64,000 bases of DNA from Schistosoma mansoni (taxonomy: Eukaryota; Platyhelminthes; Trematoda; Strigeidida; Schistosomatidae), in NCBI RefSeq assembly GCF_000237925.1, contig NC_031499.1:3736775-3800774 (forward strand), written 5' to 3'. The position numbers were made by a program, and so were the translations under genes. Shown in pieces: positions 36,301 through 44,413 of the stretch. The notes under the pieces were generated by a model, which had not been told where the DNA came from, made no database searches, and was given only the letters and a program-made list of their open reading frames with translations. Position 1 is the stretch's first letter, and each line of letters opens with the position of its first letter.

Positions 36301-39157
36301 CCACACTTCGTCATTCGATTTGTATGAGGGCTGGAATGCTGTCCAGGCGCCCACATCCAAGAAGGTGATTTCCTTAGAGGGCCACACCTGGAGCCTTTGA
36401 TCTAAAAATGTTATCCAAAAGGCAGTGGTGCAACGTTAGTCCCATGGTATCCAGTGACTAATAATAAGTTCATACACCATTTGTTCCTTCAAGATCCTGG
36501 AGCCTATGCACATCACTAGTTTTAAACCAGGGTTCTCCAACTCCCGTAGTTGAACTCTTTGTATTCACCAACTCGGTTAAAGCTCCAGACATTTGCTTTT
36601 CTACCTCCCAACTTCGTAAACAACACCCGCGCTGCGAGAAGGCAGTAAGTAGGACTTCCCAAACAGTGGCTGTATATGCATGATCATTTGAGAGCATTTC
36701 GAGATAGAAAGCAGACTCTCCTCACTCTCGACTGTACGAGGGCCGTCCAGTGCTTCTACACCCTCCATGATTGTCTATCTTTAATTGATTCATGGTCTCA
36801 ACTATTAAAATTACTATAATTTCCACAAAAACCCTTTCTGATAAATTTATTTAGTTGTACAAATTCTTCCAATAATCAATAAAATTAAGATCAAACTATT
36901 TGAACTTAATCTATTATTATAATCAAAGATGGAGAGTAGCTAGTAATGGAATCCAGGACGCGCGTTTCTTTCTATTTGGGACTCGTCAACTGGATGTACC
37001 TGCAATTCAGAGTTGATGTTCACTTTGGGACTCGAACCATTTCACATTTTATTATTAATCCTTATATTCAATTGATTATTATGACATATTATAATTCTAT
37101 TTTATTATTGTCGTTTTTTTTATTGTTGAAAATCAGGATGTGATTATGTAATACATTCATCTAGTCAAATTATGTCACATAAACGTAAACATGATAGACA
37201 TATTACATCATTTTCACCTAATTACATCAATATATTATATCATAATGATATAAATCAAACATTTTCTTCATCGAATGAAATCAATAATCATAATAATAAT
37301 GAAGATTTAATCAATAATAATAATAATAATAATAATGAAATCAATAAAACTAATTTCAATATTGATTCTACATTAATTGATTCATTAGAAATACATAAAC
37401 CATTACTAATTCCATTAAATAATAATTTAAAACAATCATTTAAAAATCAATCAATATTATTATCTGATCATAATTTAAATTATGAACATAATTTAAATTT
37501 AAATTCAAATTTAAATTTAAATTCAAATTTTAATCAAATTGATTTATTATTTACAAATGATTATTTAAATAAAATTATAAAATTTATTAATTTATGTATA
37601 TATCAACGTAATAATTGGGAAAAATCATTATTATTAATTAATAATTTTAATTATGAATTAAATCATGAAAATTTATTATTATATAAAAAAATTGATAAAA
37701 TTCTTATAACTATATATCAATCATATAATCAATATACAAAGAAATGTTCATGGCCAAAATGTCATTCAAATATTAATATTGATATAGCCACAACAACAAC
37801 AACCCCTACCACTAATACTACTACTAATAATAGTAGTATTAATAGTAATGATAGTAATAGTAATAATAATGATAATGATATCAAACAAAAAAATGAAAAA
37901 TCTTTAAAACCTTGGTGTAAATATTGGTTATCTCATTTATGGGATATATGTTTATCATATTATACATATATAGAATGTAATCAATTGAATTGTTCAATGA
38001 AATCTACTACTACTACTACTACTAATACTACTGATAATAATAATAATGGTCATATACATTGTTATTATTGGCCAAAATGTAATTTTATTCATTCTATAAA
38101 AGATTTAAATTTTCAATTATTATATGAACATTTATTAACACATAATGAACAATTAATAAATAAATTAATAAATTTAATTCATAATTATAAACAATTAAAT
38201 TATAATGAAAATCAAATGAATTATTATTATGTTGCTATGGATACAACTTTAATCAATTCAAAACGTAGAGGTAGACCACCAAAATATGCTAAACATATAT
38301 ATGTACCACATATTAATCCACCTGAACATTTATGTATCGATAATAAATATACTACTGATTTAACTTATTCAATGTTTTTTGATTCATCAGAATTTGATAA
38401 TAATCATAATTATAAAACGATATTACGTAACCCATATGATTATAATAATAATTCGTTTAAACATATAAAATATGCTGTTAAATTATATTTAACTGGTGAA
38501 ATATGCCCAGATATTAATTGTCCATATTATATCACCCAAGAACAACATTATCATTGTGTTAAACCAAGATGTTATATGGCAACAAATAATTTAGATTTAA
38601 TCAATATACATCGTCGTGAATTTCATCAATATCATATAATTGAAAATGGTTTTGAATATTATGATATTAGTATAAATTGTCGTCGTCCTATATGTCATAA
38701 TAATAAAATTAATAAACATTTTCATTGTTGTTATCCAAATTGTGATTATACATTTATACGTGCTAATACAATGAAACAACATATAAAAAAACATACAGAA
38801 AATTTAAAAAAATCTGTGAAAAATAAAAATAATCAATTCATTAATACCATGGTAACAAATAATATATCGAAATTATATTCAAAATCAAAACAATTACCTA
38901 TGACATTAAATAATATACAGAATGAAAATATGGGAAATCATTCATTATTATCGATTAATGATCATAATAATAATAATAATAATAGTAATGATAATATGAT
39001 AAAGAAAGATTGTATAGAAGATTCATCATTACCTGGTACTTTACCGATTTGGGCTACTGCTACTGCTGCTATGGTTACAACTATGAATGATGTGAAAAAA
39101 ATGGAATCAATAAGTTCATCAATAAAAATAGATTGTTCATCGGAATGTACAAAATGA
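8705..39157 (+). CDS. CASZ1: castor/CASZ1-family zinc-finger transcription factor, whole gene (7 coding exons)
   Basis: Predicted nuclear DNA-binding transcription factor of the castor (Drosophila) / CASZ1 (vertebrate) family. Joining seven exons at GT-AG sites gives an unbroken 4,116-nt frame: 1,371 residues plus stop. Residues 1-465 are Asn/Ser/Thr-rich and low complexity. Castor-type fingers follow with C-X(2 or 4)-C-X12-H-X3-H spacing: finger 1 C522/C525/H538/H542, finger 2 C578/C583/H596/H600, finger 3 C637/C642/H655/H659, finger 4 C695/C700/H713/H717. Then come a divergent finger at 1007-1034, an AT-hook-like RRGRPPK near 1075-1081, and fingers at C1172-H1195 and C1229-H1251. Segments such as STSDVQMHANYH, EGFQRFRATEDC, FTFKNKAD and SHKRKH match CASZ1 as I remember it, and extra Cys pairs precede each finger as in that family. 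In-frame TGA at 8681-8683 makes 8705 the first Met unless a 5' coding exon is spliced in. Family assignment is strong; roles such as neural fate are inferred from other animals. Confidence 0.92.
10511..10532. repeat. (AT)n microsatellite
   Basis: 22 bp of AT, directly before a family A copy. Confidence 0.9.
10527..10905 (+). mobile_element. Family A copy, long form
   Basis: Left arm, B box (GAGATTCGAACCCAGG), then the outer block with CACTGGTCACTACTAC and CAGTCACTAGTGAGCATATG. Directly abuts the next copy. Confidence 0.75.
10909..11184 (-). mobile_element. Family A copy with both terminal inverted repeats
   Basis: Starts TATCAGAAGGGG and ends CCCCTTCTGAGATA; the inverted match extends about 45 bp. 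The internal tRNA-like part reads on the + strand here (GGTTCAAATTTCG), opposite to the neighbour. Confidence 0.75.
11690..12185 (+). mobile_element. Family A copy, diverged
   Basis: Arm at 11698-11800, B-box-like block, then the outer part around 11930-12040 and an inverted piece near 12090-12180. Confidence 0.6.
12215..12690. other. Unclassified GC-richer segment in castor intron 1
   Basis: TGTTGTCTGTCACCATCC to GGGTTGTATTGTACA. Base composition differs from its surroundings and it could be an old repeat or LTR-type fossil; no second copy in the window allows a test. Confidence 0.25.
13378..13630 (-). repeat. Family D dispersed repeat
   Basis: Shares with 46.9, 51.1 and 60.7 kb the order: GTGAACGAGAA..., TTGTCCCC.., AAAATCTGAGAA.., GATTGTTC.., ATCAATCG.., CTACTTATATCTGTCG (on the reference strand). 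Unclassified; no frame. Confidence 0.65.
13670..13993 (+). mobile_element. RTE-like LINE, 5'-truncated 3' end
   Basis: Begins in the last codons of the reverse transcriptase frame (CAGTGGCTAGAGACGTTATC, then AGAAGCCAGTGGTGA) followed by the 3' untranslated region and a tail of TTAAATAAATAAATAA. Closely matches 32340-32650. Confidence 0.8.
14370..14765 (-). mobile_element. Family A copy next to castor exon 2
   Basis: Contains the outer block (CACTGGTCACTGC at 14433 and on), the tRNA-like part and the right arm; ends about 55 nt before the exon 2 acceptor. Confidence 0.65.
14820..15317 (+). CDS. CASZ1: castor exon 2
   Basis: The acceptor TTTAG|C at 14818-14819 and donor G|GTAAGT at 15318 are both in phase 1, so exon 1 joins in frame and supplies the first base of an Ala codon. 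It encodes residues 300-465: a hydrophobic/Cys segment (LTSTIFNLPSCLTCTNTL), then a charged helix-like stretch (KEKVEQDEIQEELFTKIS), an Asn-rich spacer and an acidic Glu/Asp run. Codon use is as AT-rich as the other exons. The frame starts well upstream of the internal Met at 14903, so that Met is not the start. Confidence 0.85.
15605..15735 (+). mobile_element. Family B fragment (head only)
   Basis: TGATGTTTAGGACCACAATTG..., GATTGCCTCGATATTAC; no ribozyme part. A short LINE 3' piece with tail GTAAGTAGGTAAGT lies at 15365-15420. Confidence 0.5.
16775..16907 (+). mobile_element. Family C element, 3' end only
   Basis: GGGCAGTATCACAGACCTCACAC, CGCATATATATC, GTACCAATATTTATGTG and a TTAAATAAATAAATAA tail. 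Confidence 0.7.
18217..18584 (+). mobile_element. Solo-LTR-like fossil (family E) before castor exon 3
   Basis: About 370 bp. Shares with the copies at 46.1 and 53.3 kb GGGGAGATTC..., GAAGTTTTGCC.., CCGGAAGCCCAAGG, a TATA box (TATAAATA, 18438-18445) and CGCGCCTTTTCTC..GTGTT. TATA box followed by a downstream transcribed-type region is the layout of an LTR; no internal region is attached. Family unknown. Moderately old. Confidence 0.5.
18654..18838 (+). CDS. CASZ1: castor exon 3: first half of zinc finger 1
   Basis: Acceptor TTTCAG at 18648-18653, entering in phase 1; donor AAG|GTAAAT at 18839, leaving in phase 0. It encodes residues 466-527, ending with the Cys pair C522/C525 of finger 1; the two His come from exon 4. 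An additional Cys pair (ECGFDVC) precedes it, as in other castor fingers. The ATG at 18626 is inside the intron and is not the start. A family A repeat begins about 22 nt after the donor, and a solo-LTR-like family E repeat ends about 70 nt before the acceptor. Confidence 0.9.
18861..19405 (+). mobile_element. Family A copies just after castor exon 3
   Basis: Starts ATATCAAAAAGGGGTTTTG, 22 nt after the donor; a + oriented arm and outer block are followed by a - oriented tRNA-like part and arm up to about 19400. Confidence 0.7.
20658..20831 (+). CDS. CASZ1: castor exon 4: second half of finger 1, first half of finger 2
   Basis: Acceptor TTTAG at 20653-20657 and donor AAG|GTGAGA at 20832. It is 174 nt, 58 codons, phase 0 at both ends. 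It encodes residues 528-585: the His pair of finger 1 (RHAKWH), the linker GFMRYSPCDDC, then the Cys pair C578/C583 of finger 2. Because it is a phase 0-0 exon with equivalent cut points in both fingers, skipping it would keep the frame (see findings). Confidence 0.92.
21734..21933. other. Assembly gap (200 N)
   Basis: Exactly 200 N inside a family B element, upstream of the hammerhead. True length unknown. Confidence 0.98.
22030..22090 (+). ncRNA. Hammerhead ribozyme, Schistosoma Sm-alpha type
   Basis: Conserved core visible: CTGACGA at 22044-22050, GAAA at 22065-22068, and the GTC cleavage triplet at 22074-22076. Stem II is GTCC/GGAC closing a CGAATA-like loop. Stem I pairs GCAG..CCAG with CTGG..CTGC and keeps the internal bulges that make the known stem I/II tertiary contact. 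Stem III is very short (ACG/UGU), as in other schistosome hammerheads, which are thought to work best as dimers. Cleavage is predicted after C22076. Confidence 0.85.
22305..22600. repeat. Pyrimidine-rich low-complexity tract
   Basis: Strong strand bias towards T and C (runs of T, TTCTTCTCC, CTCTCTCT) over about 300 bp in castor intron 4. Open frames here on either strand are composition artefacts. Confidence 0.7.
23988..24425 (-). mobile_element. Family C element, near full length
   Basis: Reading -: head GCCCTGATACGGCTGAGAG, TCCGGAGCTTTAACCGGG, GACTGCATCTCTTCACGATG, GGGCAATATCATAGACC, then the tail TATTTATGTGTTTAAATAAATAA. Ends with the same 3' tail as the RTE-like LINE at 32.6 kb. Confidence 0.75.
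24975..25170 (+). mobile_element. Family A copy, diverged
   Basis: Arm and the GTGCGCATCCACGATCCCGC block are clear; more decayed partial arms follow at 25200-25330. Confidence 0.6.
25396..26028 (+). repeat. 319-bp tandem duplication (two units)
   Basis: Unit 1 is 25396-25714 and unit 2 is 25715-26028. Both start CACCATTAAAACCTG and end ACTTACACTACAAT, and correspond along their length with only small differences (for example around ATGTACACC and TCTTTCTTTT). Each unit contains part of a decayed family A copy plus 150 bp of unique intron sequence, so this is a local segmental duplication in castor intron 4, not a transposon insertion. Confidence 0.9.
26504..26886 (+). mobile_element. Family A foldback copy interrupted by N gap
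   Basis: Left end TATCAGAAGGGG and arm to CTGGAAGCACTG; right arm CAGGTTTACCATGGTGGTC to CCACAAAACTCCC. The inverted arms flank the gap. Confidence 0.75.
26601..26800. other. Assembly gap (200 N)
   Basis: Exactly 200 N in the centre of a family A element; both arms are visible on either side in inverted orientation. Confidence 0.98.
26895..27267 (-). mobile_element. Family A copy, long form
   Basis: Abuts the previous copy; includes the outer block starting ATATGCTCACTAGTGACTGG, B box on the + strand (GAGTTCGAATCTTGCG) and the right arm. Confidence 0.75.
28590..28892 (+). mobile_element. Family C element, 5'-truncated
   Basis: CCATGGGACTGCATATCC, AGACCTTTAGGTCGAAGGC, TATCACAGCC and a TTCAAATAAATAAAATAAAT tail. 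Confidence 0.7.
29228..29530 (+). mobile_element. LINE 5' piece with endonuclease start
   Basis: GC-richer leader (CCGCCTGTAGCTTCTCCGG), then a frame that includes RATIFIGTWNVRTM; GTWNVRT is the opening motif of the apurinic-type endonuclease of RTE-like LINEs. It ends abruptly at about 29545 where a family A copy begins. No body follows. Confidence 0.7.
29558..29755 (-). mobile_element. Family A copy
   Basis: Tail-like part GATTCCAGCTCAG..., then the arm ending TTGACTCATAAATTCAAC. It lies directly downstream of a truncated LINE 5' piece. Confidence 0.6.
30285..30318. repeat. (AAT)n microsatellite
   Basis: About 10 AAT units, within a 450-bp A/T homopolymer-rich stretch (29870-30320). Confidence 0.9.
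30560..30832 (+). mobile_element. Family A foldback copy
   Basis: Both arms are present around a short centre: left GTCAATTGAAGCTAGAC at 30583, right GACTCATGATTTCAAC at 30780; the arms pair over about 110 bp with mismatches. Confidence 0.7.
31480..31600 (+). mobile_element. Family B fragment, decayed
   Basis: GTACATGGTTCGAATTCCGG, CATCGACTC and CTGGCTGACGAGT recall the B-box and hammerhead region, but stem II and GAAA are lost. Confidence 0.5.
31700..32650 (+). mobile_element. RTE-like LINE 3' part with open frame
   Basis: An open frame from 31711 to 32412 (233 residues) encodes the C-terminal part of the reverse transcriptase: CKVLLQDW, VEKFVYLGSYIS, EIDARIMKARAAYANL, YACETWPLRVEDVRRL, DHRCLRRIA, LRWLGHVLRMSS, GWGPRD and ETLSDMAQNRSQW. 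The 3' untranslated region ends in TTAAATAAATAAATAAA. It is 5'-truncated (no endonuclease or polymerase core), so not mobile, but the open frame suggests recent insertion. Confidence 0.85.
32745..32960 (+). mobile_element. Family A fragment, decayed
   Basis: Recognisable by CCCCAGTATGGGACTC and the CCACTAAG..ACGTCCAACG block. Confidence 0.5.
33133..33334 (+). CDS. CASZ1: castor exon 5: end of finger 2 and most of finger 3
   Basis: Acceptor CTATAG at 33127-33132; donor G|GTAAGT at 33335. It encodes residues 586-652 plus one base. It opens with VYVSTSDVQMHANYH, which completes finger 2, then EGFQRFRATEDCG and the finger 3 Cys pair C637/C642, ending two residues before the first His of finger 3. 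This is the stretch that looks most like vertebrate CASZ1. It lies at the far end of a 12.3-kb intron. Confidence 0.94.
34017..34154 (+). CDS. CASZ1: castor exon 6: end of finger 3, start of finger 4
   Basis: Acceptor ATTAG at 34012-34016 and donor G|GTAAGT at 34155; 138 nt, phase 1 at both ends. It encodes residues 653-698 plus one base: EKHKVHH completes finger 3, followed by DGFRRYIKCENC and NHIHCIRP. The first Cys of finger 4 (C695) is here; the second (C700) is in exon 7, so the intron falls between the two Cys ligands. Confidence 0.92.
34605..35165 (+). mobile_element. LINE-like 5' leader fragment
   Basis: GC-rich block beginning CCGACCGATGCTGCTACC with TTGACGTGGTGGTCGGGC and CACAAGGAGGGTGGGG, unlike the AT-rich surroundings. 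It resembles the untranslated 5' region of schistosome RTE-like LINEs, though no coding motif is visible. Assignment is by composition and recollection. Confidence 0.45.
36242..36730 (-). mobile_element. Family C element, near full length
   Basis: Same order of blocks as at 24.0-24.4 kb, with a diverged middle. The 5' end joins a family A right arm at 36735-36845. Confidence 0.7.
36925..37045 (-). mobile_element. Family B copy with degenerate hammerhead, before castor exon 7
   Basis: Reading -, CCAGTTGACGAGTCCC (core C3 changed to T), GAAA kept, GTC kept, stem II disrupted. Ends about 90 nt before the exon 7 acceptor. Confidence 0.7.
37137..39157 (+). CDS. CASZ1: castor exon 7: finger 4 end, AT-hook-like motif, C-terminal fingers
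   Basis: Acceptor ATCAG at 37132-37136, entering in phase 1; stop TGA at 39155-39157. It encodes residues 699-1371. It begins CDYVIHSSSQIMSHKRKH, finishing finger 4, then a long Asn-rich region with a small in-frame repeat (NLNLNSNLNLNSN). A divergent C-X5-C-X16-H-X3-H finger lies at 1007-1034, RRGRPPK (AT-hook-like) at 1075-1081, and two castor-type fingers at C1172/C1177/H1190/H1195 and C1229/C1234/H1247/H1251. The frame stays open through about 2 kb of very AT-rich sequence, consistent with selection. No AATAAA was seen in the first 240 nt after the stop. Confidence 0.92.
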
Positions 39158-39399
39158 ATGTTTATAATATAATAGTCTTTTATTTGATTAATGTATATAT
39201 GTATATTTTCCAAGGATTCAATTGATATGTTAGTTAGTACAGGACATAATCTTGTTCAAGAATTAACTATCCACCATCAATTCACTAAGTATGTCGAATC
39301 TAATTGTATCAATTGTTTTAAATCTTATATTAATAGTAATCAATTTTCAATATTATGACTGTTTATAATAGAGTAAAGAAATTGTTTTGTTTGATTTAT

Positions 39400-40230
39400 A
39401 GGCCACCGACCAGCATTCTCTAATCCACTCTCTTCTGGATATTCCTTTCTAGTTCAATCCAGTTGTTGTTCATTTTTCTCATGTCTGTCTCCATTTCTCG
39501 GAGTAATGTGTTCTTCGGTTTTCCTCTTTTCCTTTGGCCTTCAGGATTACATGTGACGGCTTGCCTTGTGACTCAGTTAGGTGGTTTCTTCAATGTGTGT
39601 CCTATCCACTTACAGCGCTTCTTCCTGATTTCTTTTTCCTTTAGAATCTGGTTTGTTCTCTCCCACAGTAGGTTGTTGCTGACAATGTCTGACCAACAGA
39701 TCCGAAGTATTTTGAGTAGACAACCATTAATAAACACTTATATCTTCTGGATGATGGATTTCGTAGTTATTCAAGTTTCCACCCCATACAGTAAAACTGT
39801 CTTGACATTCTAATAAATAAATAATATATTTGTGATATCCCAATGAGTAGAGAAATTAGATTTTCTGACGTTTCGTGACTCAGTGTAAGCCACTTCTTCA
39901 GAGAATAAATAACCAAATTAACATTCGTATTAAAAATTCTGACTTTGGTGTTGGTTGACAATTGTTTTGAGTTCCAAATGTTCTTCAGTTGTAAATATGC
40001 TGCTCTTGCTTTGCCAATCCTCGCCCTCACATCTGCATAAAATCCACCGTGTTCATAAATGATGCTGCCCAGGCATGTAAACGTTTTTACATCTTCCAAA
40101 GCTTCTCCATCAAGTGTGATTTGATTCGTGCATGTTGTGTTGTATGGGGAAATCTTGTTTTTCCCTTTGTGTATGTTGAGACTCAATACTGCTGCCACAC
40201 TGGTCTTCTTCTACATTTGTTGTTGCGTGT
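39400..40230 (-). mobile_element. RTE/SR2-like LINE fragment, interrupted by another insert
   Basis: Reading -, LNIHKGKNKI, LDGEALEDVKTFTCLGSII, DVRARIGKARAAYLQLKN, IWNSKQLSTNTKVRIFN, then after an insert at about 39808-39923 more of the same frame down to GKRKRGK-like and NWIELERN remnants. The insert has a TTTATT tail and a TCACGAAACGTCAGAAAAT motif, so it is a second short retroelement placed inside the LINE. Confidence 0.75.
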
Positions 40231-40874
40231 GCGATAGAAGAGCCAGATCATATGCTATTTTCAGATCGTCCGGCTGAATGTAAGATAAAATCTAATTAAA
40301 AATACACACTTTTTCCAATGTCCTAGAGATGATTTCCCTTTTATCCAAGAGAAACTAGTCTATATTCTAAAAAAATGATGATTGTACTCAGTGTATTGTG
40401 AAACAATTCAGTTGTTTCATTATACATACATATTATCCATAATAGGTATTCACCAGGTATTACCAATGAATATACAAATGAAATATTCAACTGCTAGCTA
40501 TAAGTCAACTTTGTGATAAATGGTTGTTAAATTTTATGAAAATATTGAATTTAATATTTTTTCCGACTAGTTATTTTAAGAATAAAACTATGGTATGGTA
40601 GAATTGTTGAGTCAGAAATGCTTAAGATTTACATAGAGCTTTCAGGTAAGTAGATGAATTTTTATACTGAGTTGTGATAGATCAAATCAGATGCTTTCGA
40701 CATTTATATATTACATGACGGACAGAAAATATTTGGAGCTCCACCAAAGTGATGTGCTATTATAGTTTCTTTTCTCAATAGCAAAATCAATGTATACAAT
40801 CTTTAGCATCGTATTTTCTAATTACGTTAGTTTAATTTTTCAGCTATAACTATATCGAGTATATCAGTATAAAT

Positions 40875-41165
40875 ATTTGCGGAGATTGTAGTATTTTCGA
40901 GGTCGAAATGACGAGTCAGTCTACCTCAAACCACCATTAAAAACTTGGAAGCACTGAAAAACTGTTTTGTCCTCGTATGGGACTCCTCAGCAGTACGCGT
41001 CCACCATCCTACACGTTGAACTCGAATCCAGGACCTTTGGTCTTGCTTACGAACGCTTAACCTTTAGAACTTTGTCTCTACATTCGCGCACGAGGTCGTG
41101 GATGTGCACTGTAAAGAAGTCTCATGCTACTAAACAAACAGCTATCTGACTCTTCCCAATTTTCA
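40875..41165 (+). mobile_element. Family A copy, diverged
   Basis: Arm (GGAGATTGTAGTATTTTC), GTATGGGACTCCTCAGCAGT, B-box-like TCGAATCCAGGACC and a partial inverted arm. Confidence 0.6.
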
Positions 41166-42094
41166 ATCTTTGTCTAACTAGGGTCACTCCATGATGTAAA
41201 CTAGAAAATTAAACAAGATCTCACAAAATCGCCTGTACTAATCACTGTCTTCTAACTAATTTTATCAATTATCCTCAAAGAGAGTAATTCTTATTATGAA
41301 CCATTTTTTCTCACTTTACAACCCCACTAAACTTATCCTCTTTTTCTATACTCATTTTATTTTTCAAAATTAATTCCGGTAGAATAACTCCTTCTACACT
41401 CAGTCAATAATAATTTATTCTTTTTGCGCCCAGTGAATATCTAACAATGTATTACATACAGATTTGTGATACATGAATGATACATTTCATAACTTAATAA
41501 TTCATTCTTCATTTGTTTATTTGAATTATTTTGCTTTTAAATGGTTGTTAATATCTTCATTACTAAACATAACTAACCATTCTTTAATCAGTATTGTTAC
41601 AACTACTATTTACATTTTAAGTAGTATTATGTGCATATATATATGTATGTGTATTTACAAGTGATATCCTTATCATAACAAAAGAATTTCTTTTCATGAT
41701 TCATCATTTTATTTGTATCCACTGGTTTATACTAAACACCATTTCATTAAAGAAGCCTTATTTATTATGTTCTATCCTTTTTTTCATATTGTGAACAAGA
41801 TTTTAATGATTCTCATTCAGTTCACTGGTAATCTTTTCACCGAATTTTACTTACCTCTTAAAAGAAAAGCATGAAAAAAAGTGTTCTATTTGTATACAAT
41901 GATGATAATTGTCAGTTTTTCATTTGATGACTGATTCAGAATGTTATTTATTCTCAAACTTTTTTTCTGGCACCAACTTACTACTTATTAAATGAATAGT
42001 AGTATTAAGTAGAAGCCTCTAAATTGTAAAAGTATCTTGGTGTAAAAACTTTTGTTTTTCCTAGTATTATACTTACCTATCTGCCTTATTTTAA

Positions 42095-42095
42095 G

Positions 42096-42144
<49 letters not shown>
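42095..42144. repeat. (TA)n microsatellite
   Basis: About 50 bp of nearly pure TA. Confidence 0.95.
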
Positions 42145-42145
<1 letters not shown>

Positions 42146-42611
42146 TGACCATCTCTACCGAATTGTTGCCTTATCGATGAATGGAAATAACCAAGACCTG
42201 TGAAACTATTTATTTTATATATTATAATGAAAGAATGGTTATTATCTTAACATAACCATTCTGTGAACAATAAAGAGAATAATTAAATGTAAGAATTTTG
42301 AGTTCTCCATAAAATCGATTCCTTTTTCTTTTCTCTTTAAAAAGATGTTCATTGTTCATTTTCATCCTGAAATTATAATGATTTTCATTTTGCTTTGGTT
42401 TCTTTTCTTTTTCTTTTTTCTGCTCATTGCCTTGTTTATAATGATTTTTATCTTCTTTTCTTTTCTATAAAAATATAAAATAACTATCCTTTAATGAAAA
42501 ACAAATCCCCCCCACCATCACCTTGACGATAAATAAAAATCTTATTGAAGACCATTAAATATGACACCTTTTATATAAACAAACTGTTGAGTGTTTTTAG
42601 TTTGTATAACT

Positions 42612-43132
42612 TTAATTTTTATTTAAACACATAAATATTGGTACAATACGGCACCAGATATATATGAGCCACACAAATCTCATTTGATTTGTGTGAGGTC
42701 TGTGATACTGCCCAGGTGCCCAAACTGAAGCAGGTGGTTTTCTTAGGTGGCCACACCTCAAGCCTTTGACCTAAAGGTTTGATCCACAAGGCAGTGGAGC
42801 ATCGTGAGGAGATGCAGTCCCATGGTAGCCGGTGACCAACAACTGATTCATATGCCATTTGTTCCTTCAGGATACTGGAGTCCATGTGTACCATTGGTTT
42901 GGAATCAGGGTTTTCCAATTCCCCTAAGTAGATGCACCGTGTCCACCAACCCGGTTGAAGCACTGGACATTCGCTTTTCGTCCTACCAATTTCGTATACA
43001 ACACCCCTGATGTGAGAAGGCAGTGAGTAGGACTTCCCTGGTAGAGGCTATATACACGTGGCGATGTGAGAGCGTTTGGAGAGGGAGAGTGGACTCTCCC
43101 CACTCTCGGCCGTACCAGGGCATGTGTCGCTT
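42612..43132 (-). mobile_element. Family C element, longest copy
   Basis: About 520 bp. Reading -: CCCTGGTACGGCCGAGAGTG, CGAATGTCCAGTGCTTCAAC, CCATGGGACTGCATCTCC, GGGCAGTATCACAGACC, tail GTGTTTAAATAAA. A 114-codon open frame crosses it but is not shared as an open frame by the other copies, so it is probably non-coding. Confidence 0.75.
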
Positions 43133-44365
43133 TGTATAACTTAATGTGAATAATATGGAAAAAATGTTTATATTTAAGTTGAATATCAAACAAATTATGA
43201 ATAAGAAAGTAACTTCAAAGTTATTACACACAGATCAATCTAGAATGATGTTAACTGTCGACTATAAATCACTTAACTGTGATTTTGGGAATGAAATCAT
43301 TGTGAATAAGTGTAAAACATATAGGAGTTGAAGTAATATTTTCCCTGTAATATTTGTTAGTGTTAATAAAGAAAACTACAAATAAGAAACAGGTTAGGAG
43401 TTAGTTATGAGTTGTAATTCAGATTTAGAATGAGGGTTTCTGGTTTAAGATATGGTATTAAGGTTTCGTTTTACGATTAGGATCAATGTATGGTGGAATA
43501 CCTTTCGAAATAATTCATATGATTCGCATATAACTCTCCCTAATAACTGTTATTGGGTAACTCCAAACGGTGTATAAATTTCAGAAGATAATATGAAACG
43601 TTGACTACCGTTTATTGTTGTACAACACAGATCATAAATACACAAACACACGAAGTGAGTATGAACTGACATGAGAATGAAAATCATAGAGACTGAATCG
43701 ATAGAATTACAAAAACACATAGGAAAGTAAATAAACCATCGTGAGATGTAATTGACCAATATTGAATCTAGTGAAAGGGATATGTGTGTAGGCTGTAACA
43801 CATGGTTAAGAATATACTAACATAAAAACACTATAATAACACGGAGATGGACAAATTGTTTCTGATCTAGTGACTTCCTCTGTCCAATAAGTCAATTGAA
43901 GAGCTTAACAAAATTAAACGAATACAGACTCCAGTGTAGGTGAGATGATATATAAAAGTGCCTAGAAACAGGATTTGGGAAAAAGTTTAATGTTAGGATT
44001 AGGGTTGGAAACAGGCTTTCGGGTTAGATTTAGGAGTTGAGTTACGTATAACCCTAATCGAAGTCCTAACCTTAAAAAATGATGCTCACTCTGAACACTG
44101 TCAATCAACAACATATAGCCAGCATGTGAAAGTTGATTCACGTAATGACAACATATTATTAGGAAATCATTTGATTTGTATTTGATGTGCTTCAACTACA
44201 ATCATTCTATTTGGATCTAAGATGAGAGTTATTTTCCTTCAGGAGAGACACAATGGTTTAATCAAACATCCGTGAATTTATTGAGTTTCCACAACTAGTC
44301 AAGACATGACCATTTTAATGGTAAGAAATACACCCCACTAGTGGGAAAATTCGGTTTAAATATCC

Positions 44366-44370
<5 letters not shown>

Positions 44371-44411
<41 letters not shown>
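44371..44411. repeat. (AT)n microsatellite
   Basis: 41 bp of pure AT. Confidence 0.95.

Positions 44412-44413
<2 letters not shown>

Noticed and set aside
37308-37332. AAT repeat as a microsatellite unrelated to genes
   Set aside because: It lies in castor exon 7 and codes Asn in frame, so it belongs to the protein.
42095-42144. Possible CRISPR-like or regulatory array at the TA tract
   Set aside because: Simple dinucleotide repeat without spacers; eukaryotic context.
42619-42963. 114-codon open frame on the - strand in family C
   Set aside because: Other family C copies break this frame; the element looks non-coding.
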